From positions 1,020,621 to 1,084,620 of the forward strand of contig NZ_JH379028.1 of the NCBI RefSeq assembly GCF_000235505.1: DNA of 64,000 nt, written 5' to 3'. Numbering within the stretch: the first letter of the stretch is position 1; each line of letters opens with the position of its first letter. Shown here piece after piece: positions 36,898-45,290 of the stretch. This stretch comes from Hungatella hathewayi WAL-18680. Lineage in GTDB: Bacteria > Bacillota > Clostridia > Lachnospirales > Lachnospiraceae. Under the pieces are notes generated by a model that saw only the letters and a program-made list of their open reading frames with translations, searched no databases and had not been told where the DNA came from. A program made the translations under genes and the position numbers.

Positions 36898-38355
36898 TTA
36901 ATCCTCTTCCTCCGGAGCCAGTTCCGTGGTCTCCACTGCCGGCGGCTTCAGATAGGAGAAAATGATGAAGCAGATAAAGGCCGCCACCAGCCCCGGAATA
37001 ATCGGCTGGCTGAACTTGATGCCAAACAGGATTCCACCGGAAATATGCTCCAAATATACCACCACAATGGTGCCTGCTATCAGAGACGCGATGGTGCCCG
37101 CCGCGGAGGCTTTTTTCCAGTAATGCCCCATCACGTAGGGGAAGAAGGAGCCGGCCGCCCGGAGGGTGAAGCAGAACATCAGGATAGAGACAATGCTCTG
37201 GGTATTGAACAGGGCGATAAACATACTGGTCAAGCCCACCAGACACATCACTATCTTGGTGACGCTCATCACCGACTTGCTGGATGCATCCGGCTTTAAG
37301 ATCGCCTTATAAATGTCATTGGCAAAGATGGAACCGGCCCCCAGCAAATCCGAGTCGGAGCTGGACATGGTTGCCGATATGATTCCCGCGAACAGCAGAC
37401 CGCAGATAATGGCCGGCATGGCGTTCATCGCCAGAACCGGAAGGGCGTAACGGGCTCCCACCTCCGCAAACTGGTCCGCACTGAATTTCCCCATATTAAT
37501 CAGGGCCAGCACGATAATACCCAGAATCGTCGGGATAAAAGCGTAAATAAAGTTCACCAGAGCCGCCAGCCAGGCGCCGCCCTTTGCCGCCTTCTCATCC
37601 TTCGCCGCATAGAAACGGGATACCGCTTCCTGCCCCACGGAGAACGTCGCCGTGTACATGATAACCAGGGAAATGATGCCGAACAAGTCATACCCCTCGA
37701 ACAGGTTCATCGTCCCCGCCGGGATATTGGCCGTCACATTGCCCCAGCCGCCTGCATAATTCAGGGCAAACGGCACCGCGATAATCATGCCGATGACAAT
37801 CAGAAATACCTGGATAAAGTCTGTCAGCGTCACGCTCCACAGACCGCCCATAATCGAGTAGACCGTCACCACCACAGCCACAATAATCACCGCCACCTGA
37901 TAGTTGATTCCCAGCATGGTGGAGAGAATAACTGCCGAGGCGATAAACTGTCCTGCCGTCAGACCCACCAGGGGAAGCAGCATGATGATGGCCGTAATCA
38001 GCCCACAGGATTTCCCGTATCTCCTGCGGAAATATTCCGGCACCGTCTTCACCGTAGCCGCCCGGAATTTCGGTGCGATAAAACTGAGAATAATAAATGC
38101 GATTCCCATGGTGGTAATGTACCAGGATGCACTGAGCCCGTAGCCGGACATTCCGTTCTGCACCACGCCCAGAGAGCTGCCGCCGCCAATCTCCGTGGCC
38201 GCCAGCGTCCCCGCCATCAACAGCGGTCCAAGCCGCCGCCCGGCTACCATGAAATCCGTGTTGCTGGAAATCTTGGTGGACGAATACCAGCCAATCCACA
38301 GCATAAACAGCAGATAGATCACCACAATCACCGTTACAATAATGTTAGACCCCAT
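36898..38355 (-). CDS. Sodium:solute symporter family (SSS) transporter
   Basis: About 485 residues, 12-13 membrane helices. Family features include DFMVAGRRLGPLLMAGTLAA, EIGGGSSLGVVQNG near helices 1-2, and QEAVSRFYAAKDEKAAK. It should couple import of an organic solute to Na+. The ATG at 38355 has AGGAGG seven bases upstream. It is divergent from a LytTR two-component system, with candidate LytTR sites between them, so that system may control it. The substrate cannot be read from sequence. Confidence 0.9.
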   Translation of the reverse strand: MGSNIIVTVIVVIYLLFMLWIGWYSSTKISSNTDFMVAGRRLGPLLMAGTLAATEIGGGSSLGVVQNGMSGYGLSASWYITTMGIAFIILSFIAPKFRAATVKTVPEYFRRRYGKSCGLITAIIMLLPLVGLTAGQFIASAVILSTMLGINYQVAVIIVAVVVTVYSIMGGLWSVTLTDFIQVFLIVIGMIIAVPFALNYAGGWGNVTANIPAGTMNLFEGYDLFGIISLVIMYTATFSVGQEAVSRFYAAKDEKAAKGGAWLAALVNFIYAFIPTILGIIVLALINMGKFSADQFAEVGARYALPVLAMNAMPAIICGLLFAGIISATMSSSDSDLLGAGSIFANDIYKAILKPDASSKSVMSVTKIVMCLVGLTSMFIALFNTQSIVSILMFCFTLRAAGSFFPYVMGHYWKKASAAGTIASLIAGTIVVVYLEHISGGILFGIKFSQPIIPGLVAAFICFIIFSYLKPPAVETTELAPEEED

Positions 38356-38498
38356 AAAACCCCCTCCTGTGTTCTCAAAATATTGGATACCCATTTGATA
38401 TCTTCACCGCACGCAGCGCGGCCCGTTCGCAGAACATTCATTCCGATATGCCCTGTGCTTATAGTTCCAGTTTATCATGAAGAATTGCGCAGCGAAAG

Positions 38499-38531
38499 TA
38501 CCGATTTTGCAGGTTTTCTACCAGTTCTGCA
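38499..38531. promoter_or_regulatory. Direct-repeat candidate LytTR binding site
   Basis: TACCGATTTTGCA (38499-38511) and TACCAGTTCTGCA (38519-38531) agree at 10 of 13 positions and lie exactly 20 bp apart. Such phased direct repeats are how LytTR regulators bind. They sit 16 bp upstream of the LytTR operon's -35 box and between it and the divergent symporter. Confidence 0.5.
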
Positions 38532-38546
38532 CCTTCATTCCCACAC

Positions 38547-38575
38547 TTGACTTCTCCCATATTTGTCCATAAAAT
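38547..38575 (+). promoter_or_regulatory. Sigma-A-type promoter for the LytTR two-component operon
   Basis: TTGACT (38547-38552) and TAAAAT (38570-38575) with a 17-bp spacer, 39 bp before the ATG at 38614. Confidence 0.65.
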
Positions 38576-38613
38576 AGAAGTTAACAAATGCTTTCCGGAA
38601 AAGGGGATTCAGG

Positions 38614-39330
38614 ATGCTTTCTATCGCCATCTGCGACGACGCAAAAGAGGACAGAGATAAGTCCTGTCAGCTGATAAAAGAATATTTTAAGAAACGGGAG
38701 CGAGAGGTGGACGTCTCCGTCTTTGAGGAAGCCGAAACGCTGTTGTCCGACGGCCGGGACTATGATTTATATCTTCTGGACGTCATCATGCCGGATATGA
38801 GCGGAATGCAGGCCGCTGAGCGGCTCTTAAAGCGCAGACGCAGACCGGTGATTGTGTTTATCACCTCGTCCCTGGAATCCGCCGTGGACGGATACCGGGT
38901 CAATGCCGCCGGATTTCTGTTAAAGCCCATTGAGGAGTCCAACTTCCGCGAAACCATCACCCGGGTGGAGGCCCAGTATCTGGCCCCGGAGGAACCCGCC
39001 ATCGAAGTGCTTCACAACCGTGTCCCCGTGGCTCTTCCCCTGAAGCGGATCGCCTATCTGGAGAGCCGCCTGCACCAGGTGAACGTCGTTCTGGATGACG
39101 GGGAAATGCTGACGGTACACCAGAAACTCCAGGAGCTTCAGGAAAAACTGGAATCCCTGGACGGACAGTCCCGATTTCTGCGCTGCCACCAGAGCTATCT
39201 CATCAACCTTTCCCAGGTGAGCCGGATGGAAGCCGACTGCTTTGTCACGTTAAACGGCAGGCAGATTCCCATCTCCCGCAACAATTACAAGCAGAGCAAA
39301 CACATGTATTACCACTATCTGTTAAAATAA
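38614..39330 (+). CDS. LytTR-family response regulator
   Basis: 238 residues. The N-terminal REC domain has the phospho-Asp in LYLLDVIMPDMSG. The C-terminal LytTR DNA-binding domain runs from about 135 (IAYLESRLHQVNVVLDDGE; RFLRCHQSYLINLSQVSRME). It is of the AgrA/VirR type that binds direct repeats. It is co-transcribed with the kinase 17 bp downstream. Confidence 0.92.
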   Translation: MLSIAICDDAKEDRDKSCQLIKEYFKKREREVDVSVFEEAETLLSDGRDYDLYLLDVIMPDMSGMQAAERLLKRRRRPVIVFITSSLESAVDGYRVNAAGFLLKPIEESNFRETITRVEAQYLAPEEPAIEVLHNRVPVALPLKRIAYLESRLHQVNVVLDDGEMLTVHQKLQELQEKLESLDGQSRFLRCHQSYLINLSQVSRMEADCFVTLNGRQIPISRNNYKQSKHMYYHYLLK

Positions 39331-39347
39331 TAACAAGCGAGGTTTCC

Positions 39348-40646
39348 ATGAACGATAACGCCTGTGCCGTATTTCTCAATCTGATTAATCTGGCCGTCCG
39401 CATGATGCCCATCTTCCTCTGTCTGGAACCCAGGCAGAAGAACCGGGAAAATATTGCGGCGGTCTCCGTCTATCTGTGGGTGGTCATGATCTCCATGCAG
39501 TCCCTGTTTCACATGAATGAGACCCAGTTTCTTCTGTTCAGCGGCGTCTTTTCCTGCCTGTTTTTTCTGGTGCTGCTCATCTTCTTTGACGGAAGTCTGT
39601 TAAAAAAGGCATTTCTCTATCTCTCCGCCTGGCTTTTGGCCGCCCTGTCAAATTCTCTGAATGCGTTTGCCGCCTGGGTCCTGCGGGGCGCCGGAAATCT
39701 GACCTCTCTTCAAGTGGGCGTCATTGTATCCTTTCTGTCGGCCTGCAGTGTCTATCTGTTTGTCCGCTTTTGGCTGAAAGAGGTGACGGAACGCCTTTTC
39801 GCCCAGCTGACCAGCCGCTCCTGCCTGCTGCTTCTGGGCTATCCGGCCGCCGCCCTGGCGATTATTCTGTACGGAACCTCCACCATTTTCTCCCCCGCCG
39901 TGCTGGCCGTAAGGGGCTTTCAGGATATCATTTTCTATCTCGCCCTCTGCGTCATGATACTGATTCTGTACGTGATGATACTGAGCAGCACCGCCGGCAT
40001 TGTGACAAGGAGAAAGACCGAGGAGGAATTGAGTTTTGCCAGAAAACTGATCGACAGCCAGCGGGAGCGCTACAACCAGATGCTGGAGCATATGGAGCAG
40101 GTGCGCATCATCCGCCACGATTTCCGCCACCACATCCACGCCCTGGAGCACATGGACCTGGATGCCCAGAAGCAGTACCTGGCCTACCTCCACCGCGAGA
40201 TGGAGGAGACCGCCGAGGAGTACTTCTGCGAAAACCGCGCTGTCAACGGCCTCTTACAGGAGAGCGCCGCCAAATGCCGCCAGAACGGAATCGATTTCCA
40301 AACCGAACTGGACATCTCCTCCCACATTCCCATCGACGACTTAACCCTGTGCATCGTCACCGGCAACTTAATCAACAACGCCATCGAAGCCTGCCTAAAA
40401 CTCCCCTCCGCCCGCCACATCTCCTTCCGCGCCCGCTGGCTGGAGAACCACCTCCTGCTCCTGGTCGAAAACACCTACAACGGCCACCTCCACTTAGACC
40501 ACGAAACCTTCCTCTCCACCAAACCCGATGGCGGCCTGGGCCTCCTAAGTGTCCGCCGCATCTTAAACCAGCCTGGGGATGAGTTCGACATTGACTACAA
40601 TGATACGATGTTTACGGCTATGGTGAAGATTGGGGTGCGGGGATAG
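39348..40646 (+). CDS. AgrC-like sensor histidine kinase (GHKL type)
   Basis: 432 residues. About six N-terminal membrane helices (1-210) are followed by a coiled region, the phospho-His segment IRHDFRHHIHALEHM, and a GHKL ATPase domain with GNLINNAIEACLKL and GGLGLLSVRRI. It should phosphorylate the LytTR regulator encoded before it. No peptide-signal gene is seen nearby, so a quorum role is not supported; a solute signal linked to the symporter is possible. Codons in 40380-40570 are extremely C-rich, changing abruptly near the end. Confidence 0.9.
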   Translation: MNDNACAVFLNLINLAVRMMPIFLCLEPRQKNRENIAAVSVYLWVVMISMQSLFHMNETQFLLFSGVFSCLFFLVLLIFFDGSLLKKAFLYLSAWLLAALSNSLNAFAAWVLRGAGNLTSLQVGVIVSFLSACSVYLFVRFWLKEVTERLFAQLTSRSCLLLLGYPAAALAIILYGTSTIFSPAVLAVRGFQDIIFYLALCVMILILYVMILSSTAGIVTRRKTEEELSFARKLIDSQRERYNQMLEHMEQVRIIRHDFRHHIHALEHMDLDAQKQYLAYLHREMEETAEEYFCENRAVNGLLQESAAKCRQNGIDFQTELDISSHIPIDDLTLCIVTGNLINNAIEACLKLPSARHISFRARWLENHLLLLVENTYNGHLHLDHETFLSTKPDGGLGLLSVRRILNQPGDEFDIDYNDTMFTAMVKIGVRG

Positions 40647-40657
40647 GTGACAAAATG

Positions 40658-41568
40658 TCATTTGTGCACCGATTCTTCCAACATTACGAGGTAACTATCT
40701 AAACGTTCATTCACATATCCCGCAAATAACTTTTCCATGGCTCCTAGATTATGTTTTACTATGGTATTCATCAAAAGACATTGTAATAAGCAATACGGTC
40801 TGTAAATTTAATATCAATCGGCGGATATCCGGCCTTCATTAACTCCAAATTTACAAGCAGCCGTCCTGTGCGGCCATTACCGTCGATAAAGGGATGAATA
40901 CCTTCAAATTCTATATGAAACCGTGCAAGCCGGGGAATGATATGCTCTTTACTATTGTTATAGGACTCCAGCAGCTGCTCCATCTTCGGTTGAATAAGAT
41001 ACGGCTGTACAGGCTCATGCTTTGCCCCCATAATTCTTACCGGAACCCTTCTATAAACACCCCGGTCCTCCCTTTTATCTGCCAGCACCAGATAATGAAT
41101 CTGCTTTATAATACGCTCCGACAATGGTTCCTGAGTTTTCACCAAGTCCCGCACAAAATCAAACGCTTCCTTATGCCCAACTGCTTCCATATGATCCTTC
41201 AACGGTTTCTGGTCAATTGTCAGACCACGCAGCACCAGGTCGGTTTCACGCAGTGTCAGTGTATTCCCCTCGATGGCGTTGGAGTTATAGGTATACTCCA
41301 CCGCAAATTCCTCCGTCAACCGTTCCGCCTCTCCCTCCGTCAAAGGGCGTCTGGAATCCAACTCTGTTTTCTTCCTGTCAATCCTCTCAAGCAGATTTTC
41401 TGCGGACTTATAACGTCCGTCCTCCGGCTTTTCAGCCTCTGCCGGAATCCTCCAGCTACGCCCCTCACGGATAACGCCTGGAATTTTACCTTCCGAGCAT
41501 AGGATTCGCACTCGTCTATCTGAAATGCCCCATTTCTCTGCGGCCTGTTTTACGGATATATACATCAT
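40658..41568 (-). pseudogene. Fic-domain protein, two frameshifts near the C-terminus
   Basis: The first 265 residues read intact: an N-terminal MerR-like helix-turn-helix (MMYISVKQAAEKWGISDRRV), the inhibitory motif SNAIEG (so a class II Fic), and the catalytic HPFIDGNGRTGR. Fic enzymes transfer AMP to target proteins. The frame then stops at AYYNVF. Removing one base from the A4 run at 40773-40776 and one from the T4 run at 40754-40757 restores a full C-terminus (FDEYHSK, then HNLGAMEKLFAGYVNERLD) to a stop at 40658, total about 302 residues. The active site lies before the lesions, so partial function is possible. Start 41568 or 41565. Confidence 0.85.
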
Positions 41569-41681
41569 TCTACACCTCATTTCTATCATTAGTATACCCC
41601 ACTTTCGGAACAATAGCAACGTCATCGGAACGATACTTTGTGTCTATCGGAACAATACCGGTCAAGGGCATGAAAAAAGAA

Positions 41682-41713
41682 GGGAATGTTAATGCCGCCG
41701 CACAAACATTCCC
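41682..41713 (-). terminator. Intrinsic terminator after the small HTH gene / surface operon
   Basis: GGGAATGTT (41682-41690) pairs with AACATTCCC (41705-41713). On the minus strand it is followed by a T-rich run. It is the first good terminator downstream of the whole surface operon. Confidence 0.75.
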
Positions 41714-41738
41714 TCCCTATGATTGATGTAGATATCTG

Positions 41739-41930
41739 TTAATGAATTCCTAAAGTTTCCGCAATCCGCATCTTCGTGCGCTCACACTGGTTGCGGCCGT
41801 AAATGATGTCGCTCACTGTGGAATTCGCTATTCCTAACCGTTTTGCCAGTTCCTGCTGGGGGATGTCCTGTTCTACCATGGCGATTTTCATTTTCTTTCC
41901 AAAGGGGGTACATGGGATTCTTGTTGCCAT
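41739..41930 (-). CDS. Small XRE-family helix-turn-helix protein
   Basis: 63 residues, essentially one Cro/CI-type helix-turn-helix (QQELAKRLGIANSTVSDIIY) with short flanks. An AAGGAG site precedes the start. It lies 51 bp after the last surface-protein gene with no terminator between, so it may be the distal gene of that operon and could feed back on it. That role is inferred from position only. Confidence 0.8.
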   Translation of the reverse strand: MATRIPCTPFGKKMKIAMVEQDIPQQELAKRLGIANSTVSDIIYGRNQCERTKMRIAETLGIH

Positions 41931-41981
41931 ATATTCATTCTCCTTCCAATTTTGATTTTTACGTATTTCACTTCACTTTAC

Positions 41982-42755
41982 TTACGTGGCTGAGCCCGGC
42001 TCTGTTACGGATACGGTAAAGACAGGTTTCACTTTAAAGCTGTTTCCGGCCTGCCAGCCTTTTCTGGTGTAGGCATAGATTCTCAGGCCCATTTCATTTT
42101 CTTTCCCCATTGATGTGGCCTGATCTGCTGCTACCAATTTTCCTTTATTTGCATTCAGATAATAATCCTTACTGCCTGCCACCATCCAGTCACCATCTGC
42201 CCCCTCAGTTCCAATCTTCATGTTCGTCCCCTCAGTTCCAGTCACTGTAAGCGGGGTGCTGTCATCCTTGGCATCTTTTAACGTAAACATGACATTGTTG
42301 GGATTCGCGAACATTGTCTCGTAGGCTGTGACCAGTGTTGGCGCTGTCCCTCCGGCATCCCCTTCTACGCTGACCTCGTTCACATACACCCAGACGCTGG
42401 ATGCTGACTGGTTTGTGATCTTATATACATCTGGGTCCGGCTGACCTACCTGGGGATTTACTTTTTGCATTTTAGCCGCAGCTGTTGTATCCTCTGCCGC
42501 AGGCGCTGACGGCACTGCTGTCATGTCAATGTCAAAGGTAACTGCTGTTGGTATTGTTACTTTCAGGGTGGTTACCTTCACTACTCCTGTCAGCGTCATC
42601 GTCGTATTATCACCTGGTCCTGATACCGTTTCCATCGGGATATTCACCGGTTCTGCAAAAGCGGTCCCCGCCCATACGGTTGACATGACTGCCGACAGCA
42701 TCAATGCTGTCATTTTCTTTGTCATCTTTGCCCTCTTTGTTCTCTTACTTCTCAT
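41982..42755 (-). CDS. Secreted surface-structure subunit
   Basis: 257 residues. A basic N-terminus and hydrophobic core end in AGTAFA, then EPVN, a clear signal peptidase I site. The mature part begins with a VTIPTAVTFDIDMTAVP strand pair and a PDVYKITNQSASSVWVYV segment, and ends FKVKPVFTVSVTEPG. These three features recur in the next gene and at the end of the giant GLUG protein, so it is probably a subunit or partner of the same structure. No LPxTG or other wall anchor is present. AAGGAGG lies eight to nine bases before the start. No named family is recognised. Confidence 0.78.
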   Translation of the reverse strand: MRSKRTKRAKMTKKMTALMLSAVMSTVWAGTAFAEPVNIPMETVSGPGDNTTMTLTGVVKVTTLKVTIPTAVTFDIDMTAVPSAPAAEDTTAAAKMQKVNPQVGQPDPDVYKITNQSASSVWVYVNEVSVEGDAGGTAPTLVTAYETMFANPNNVMFTLKDAKDDSTPLTVTGTEGTNMKIGTEGADGDWMVAGSKDYYLNANKGKLVAADQATSMGKENEMGLRIYAYTRKGWQAGNSFKVKPVFTVSVTEPGSAT

Positions 42756-42814
42756 TTCCTTTTCCTCCTTACTATCCTTTTTTCCTTGCCTGTTGTTTAT
42801 ATAAATCAGCGGGC

Positions 42815-43498
42815 TCAATCGGCCCTGGCTGCACTGATTTTTAAGGTTGGCTTTACGGTAAACTCATATTCCCCGTAAAAGTCGGGTGCAACTTTTCCAT
42901 ATAGTTTTATCACCGTCTCCTGCTCGGCTGGTATTTCCGCCACGAAGATTCCTGTTCGTCCGGGACAGATGGCATAGTGTTCAAAATCCTCACTGCTGCC
43001 GTACTGCCTGTCCTGGGTTCCCAGTACCAGGATGGCGGTTCCCGGCGGCCCTACGCCTGATATGCGGTCTACCAGCTGAAACGACTGCTCCACGTAGTCT
43101 GAAAACTTATCCGAAAACTTGACATCCTCCACTTCCGGAACACTGGCGATCTCCAGTTTTACCGGCACCACCGAATGATTTACTACTGTTACATCCGGGC
43201 TGGTAATCTGGGCTGACGGCCTGCTGATGTCAAACTCCTGAGCCGGGTTTACAGTGAACTCAAATCCATCTGCTGGCAGGCTGACTGAAATCAACGAGGC
43301 TGTGATATTTGCATTCATTTCTACTGGGACTGGGATACTTCCGTCATTTGGGTCCAATTCGATATCGCTGGTCACGACTCCGTTTCTTTGTGTTCTATTT
43401 GCCGGTTCCCCGCCATAGACAGGTACTGCCCCGTATTGACCTAGAAGACACAATGCCAGCCCCCACACCAGACGCTGTGCAGATTTTCTGTTTTTCAA
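42815..43498 (-). CDS. Secreted surface-structure subunit, paralogue
   Basis: 227 residues from a TTG start with a GGGGGG site six bases upstream. Signal peptide ends near VPVYG. The mature protein has SVSLPADGFEFTVNPAQEFD, PDVTVVNHSVVPVKLEIASV and a closing FTVKPTLKISAA, matching the layout of the 41982 gene. All-beta, no wall-anchor motif. Lies 59 bp before that gene in the operon. Not a recognised family; a secreted fibre subunit is the best guess. Confidence 0.75.
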   Translation of the reverse strand: MKNRKSAQRLVWGLALCLLGQYGAVPVYGGEPANRTQRNGVVTSDIELDPNDGSIPVPVEMNANITASLISVSLPADGFEFTVNPAQEFDISRPSAQITSPDVTVVNHSVVPVKLEIASVPEVEDVKFSDKFSDYVEQSFQLVDRISGVGPPGTAILVLGTQDRQYGSSEDFEHYAICPGRTGIFVAEIPAEQETVIKLYGKVAPDFYGEYEFTVKPTLKISAARAD

Positions 43499-43549
43499 AA
43501 TAATCCCCCCTTTCGATTCCTATCTTTACATTTCTTCCTGCCATCCCTG

Positions 43550-44161
43550 TCACTCATAGATCACCAGCCTGATTTTGGCCGCCGCCTGTCCGATATACTC
43601 TTCGGTCTCCAGGCGGTACGTGTAAAAGCGGGCCGTGCAGTCGTATTCTCCCACAGGCAGTTCCACACTGGGCGGGGCAGTCTCCACATAATTTCCCGGT
43701 TTAATGGCCCCAGTCTCATAAATCTTCTCCCCGGTGTCATCACGGGATACCTCCACACGGATGAGTTTCCCTTGGTTGGAGGGATTTTCAATCAGCCAAT
43801 TCACAGAGCGGTCCTTTCCGGTTCCTTTTCCGCTGGGAGTCGCATTGATCGACATGGCCAGCATCCCTTCTTCCACAATGGAATCCAGTTCGCGCTGACG
43901 CTCCTCCTTCGATTTGCCGGGAATGTCACCAGCTGCCACATTCGCTTCATAGTCCAGCCGCTCTTTCGCTTCCGGCGTTTTGTCTCTCATCAGCAGCATG
44001 GCTCCCAGCGAGACAGCCACCAGAAGGAGTATCCCTATCAATACCCAGGGCAAGAACCGTCCGGGACCCCCGCTGTTCTTTCTTCCACGTCCCAGATTTC
44101 CCTGTCCATCCGGTATCCCTTCATGGCCTGGCTTTTCCTGTCTACCAGAATTTTTTTCCAT
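43550..44161 (-). CDS. Membrane-anchored surface-operon protein (paralogue family, member 3)
   Basis: 203 residues: a Gly/Arg-rich cytoplasmic N-terminus (about 35), one membrane helix (PWVLIGILLLVAVSLGAMLL), a linker containing ERQRELDSIVEEGMLAMSIN, and a beta domain with RVEVSRDDTGEKIYETGAIK and LPVGEYDCTARFYTY. The linker and beta domain are shared with the 44173 protein and more loosely with the 44715 one. It is likely exposed outside the cell and tethered by the helix. Function unknown. Confidence 0.78.
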   Translation of the reverse strand: MEKNSGRQEKPGHEGIPDGQGNLGRGRKNSGGPGRFLPWVLIGILLLVAVSLGAMLLMRDKTPEAKERLDYEANVAAGDIPGKSKEERQRELDSIVEEGMLAMSINATPSGKGTGKDRSVNWLIENPSNQGKLIRVEVSRDDTGEKIYETGAIKPGNYVETAPPSVELPVGEYDCTARFYTYRLETEEYIGQAAAKIRLVIYE

Positions 44162-44172
44162 AAGTCCCTCCG

Positions 44173-44718
44173 TCAGTTTAGTACATAAATCGTAATCTTC
44201 GCCGCCGCGCGTCCCAGATAACTGCTATCCTTTATCCGATATGAATTAAAGGAGGCCGTGCAGGGATATTCCCCTTTTGGCAGCACTACATCCAGCGGCG
44301 TCTTGTCAATGTACTGCTCCGGGTCCAGATAACCGGATTGATAGATTTCCTCACCGGTATCATCACGGGTAATCGTGACTGTAAACCGGGTTCCATTATC
44401 CGGTGGATTCTCAATCAACAGGTTTGCCTCACTGTCTCCTGTCTGTAAACTTGGTGTGGCATTGATGGAAAATGTAATCAAACCTTCCTTGACAATCTCG
44501 TCCAGTTCCTCCTGCCTTCCCTCCATGTTATTCAAGGTTCCTATCTTTACATTGGCTTCTGCAACCAGTCCGGATGCCGGTTCTGTCTGAGGCGGCCGCT
44601 GGCGGGCTATGGAACTTACCGTATAGATAGACACGCACGCCACCACCACACAGAACGCTGCCGCCAGAATAATCACTGTCTCCGTCTTCTTCCCCCTCCA
44701 CTTCTCTTCCATCCTCAA
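44173..44718 (-). CDS. Membrane-anchored surface-operon protein (paralogue family, member 2)
   Basis: About 181 residues with one membrane helix (VIILAAAFCVVVACVSIYTV), then EELDEIVKEGLITFSINATP, TITRDDTGEEIYQSGYLDPE and LPKGEYPCTASFNSYRI, parallel to the 43550 protein. The start is either TTG at 44718 (nine bases from GGAGG, overlapping the upstream stop) or ATG at 44712. Tightly coupled to its neighbours. Function unknown. Confidence 0.77.
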   Translation of the reverse strand: MRMEEKWRGKKTETVIILAAAFCVVVACVSIYTVSSIARQRPPQTEPASGLVAEANVKIGTLNNMEGRQEELDEIVKEGLITFSINATPSLQTGDSEANLLIENPPDNGTRFTVTITRDDTGEEIYQSGYLDPEQYIDKTPLDVVLPKGEYPCTASFNSYRIKDSSYLGRAAAKITIYVLN

Positions 44719-45290
44719 TCGTTTCCACCTCCCTCCGGCTCCTCCACACGAAGAGTCATATCCAGAGACAATCCCCCCGCTGGTTCCTTATTCTGAAACA
44801 ATTCAATCCTGGCCGTCACCGGATATTCTCCTGGCGGCAGCATTGTCTTTAATTTAACAATCTCCACATAATTCCCAGGATCCACCCGCCGGGTCCCGCC
44901 CAGCAGCTCTCCCGTAGATTTCAAATACAGATTGACCCGTGCGCTATAATGGTTGGACTCCGGGTTCTCATACTCAAGATTGCACTCCCCCGTCTCCCCG
45001 TCCATGACAGGTATCTGGTTTAATACTACCCAAAAGTCTCCCTGCGCTAAAGTCTGGCCTTGCGTTTCATGCAAGGTTCCTTCTTTTGCCCGGCCATCCG
45101 GCAATATATCTGCCTGGGCCTGAAGCGAAGCCGTCGGACGAAATGTACCAGCATACCCAGCCGTCAGACAGCCCATGATGATTCCCCCTGCCAGGAGCCA
45201 TATGGCGTAATATTTCCCTGAAATAGTGTGATGAGAGTTTCTCCTTTTTCTACGACTGTCTCCAGTCTTTCTCTTCTCATCAGCCGCCAT
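44715..45290 (-). CDS. Membrane-anchored surface-operon protein (paralogue family, member 1)
   Basis: 191 residues from the ATG at 45290, which has GGAGG six bases upstream and overlaps the giant gene's stop by 11 bp. A basic N-terminus, one membrane helix (YYAIWLLAGGIIMGCLTAGY) and a beta domain ending in RRVDPGNYVEIVKLKTMLPP and GEYPVTARIELFQ. It is the most diverged of the three paralogues. Likely a membrane-tethered partner of the secreted subunits. Confidence 0.77.
   Translation of the reverse strand: MAADEKRKTGDSRRKRRNSHHTISGKYYAIWLLAGGIIMGCLTAGYAGTFRPTASLQAQADILPDGRAKEGTLHETQGQTLAQGDFWVVLNQIPVMDGETGECNLEYENPESNHYSARVNLYLKSTGELLGGTRRVDPGNYVEIVKLKTMLPPGEYPVTARIELFQNKEPAGGLSLDMTLRVEEPEGGGND

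Noticed and set aside
38614..40646. AgrA/AgrC-like pair as a peptide quorum-sensing system
   Set aside because: No AgrB protease or AgrD peptide gene next to it; the neighbour is a sodium symporter.
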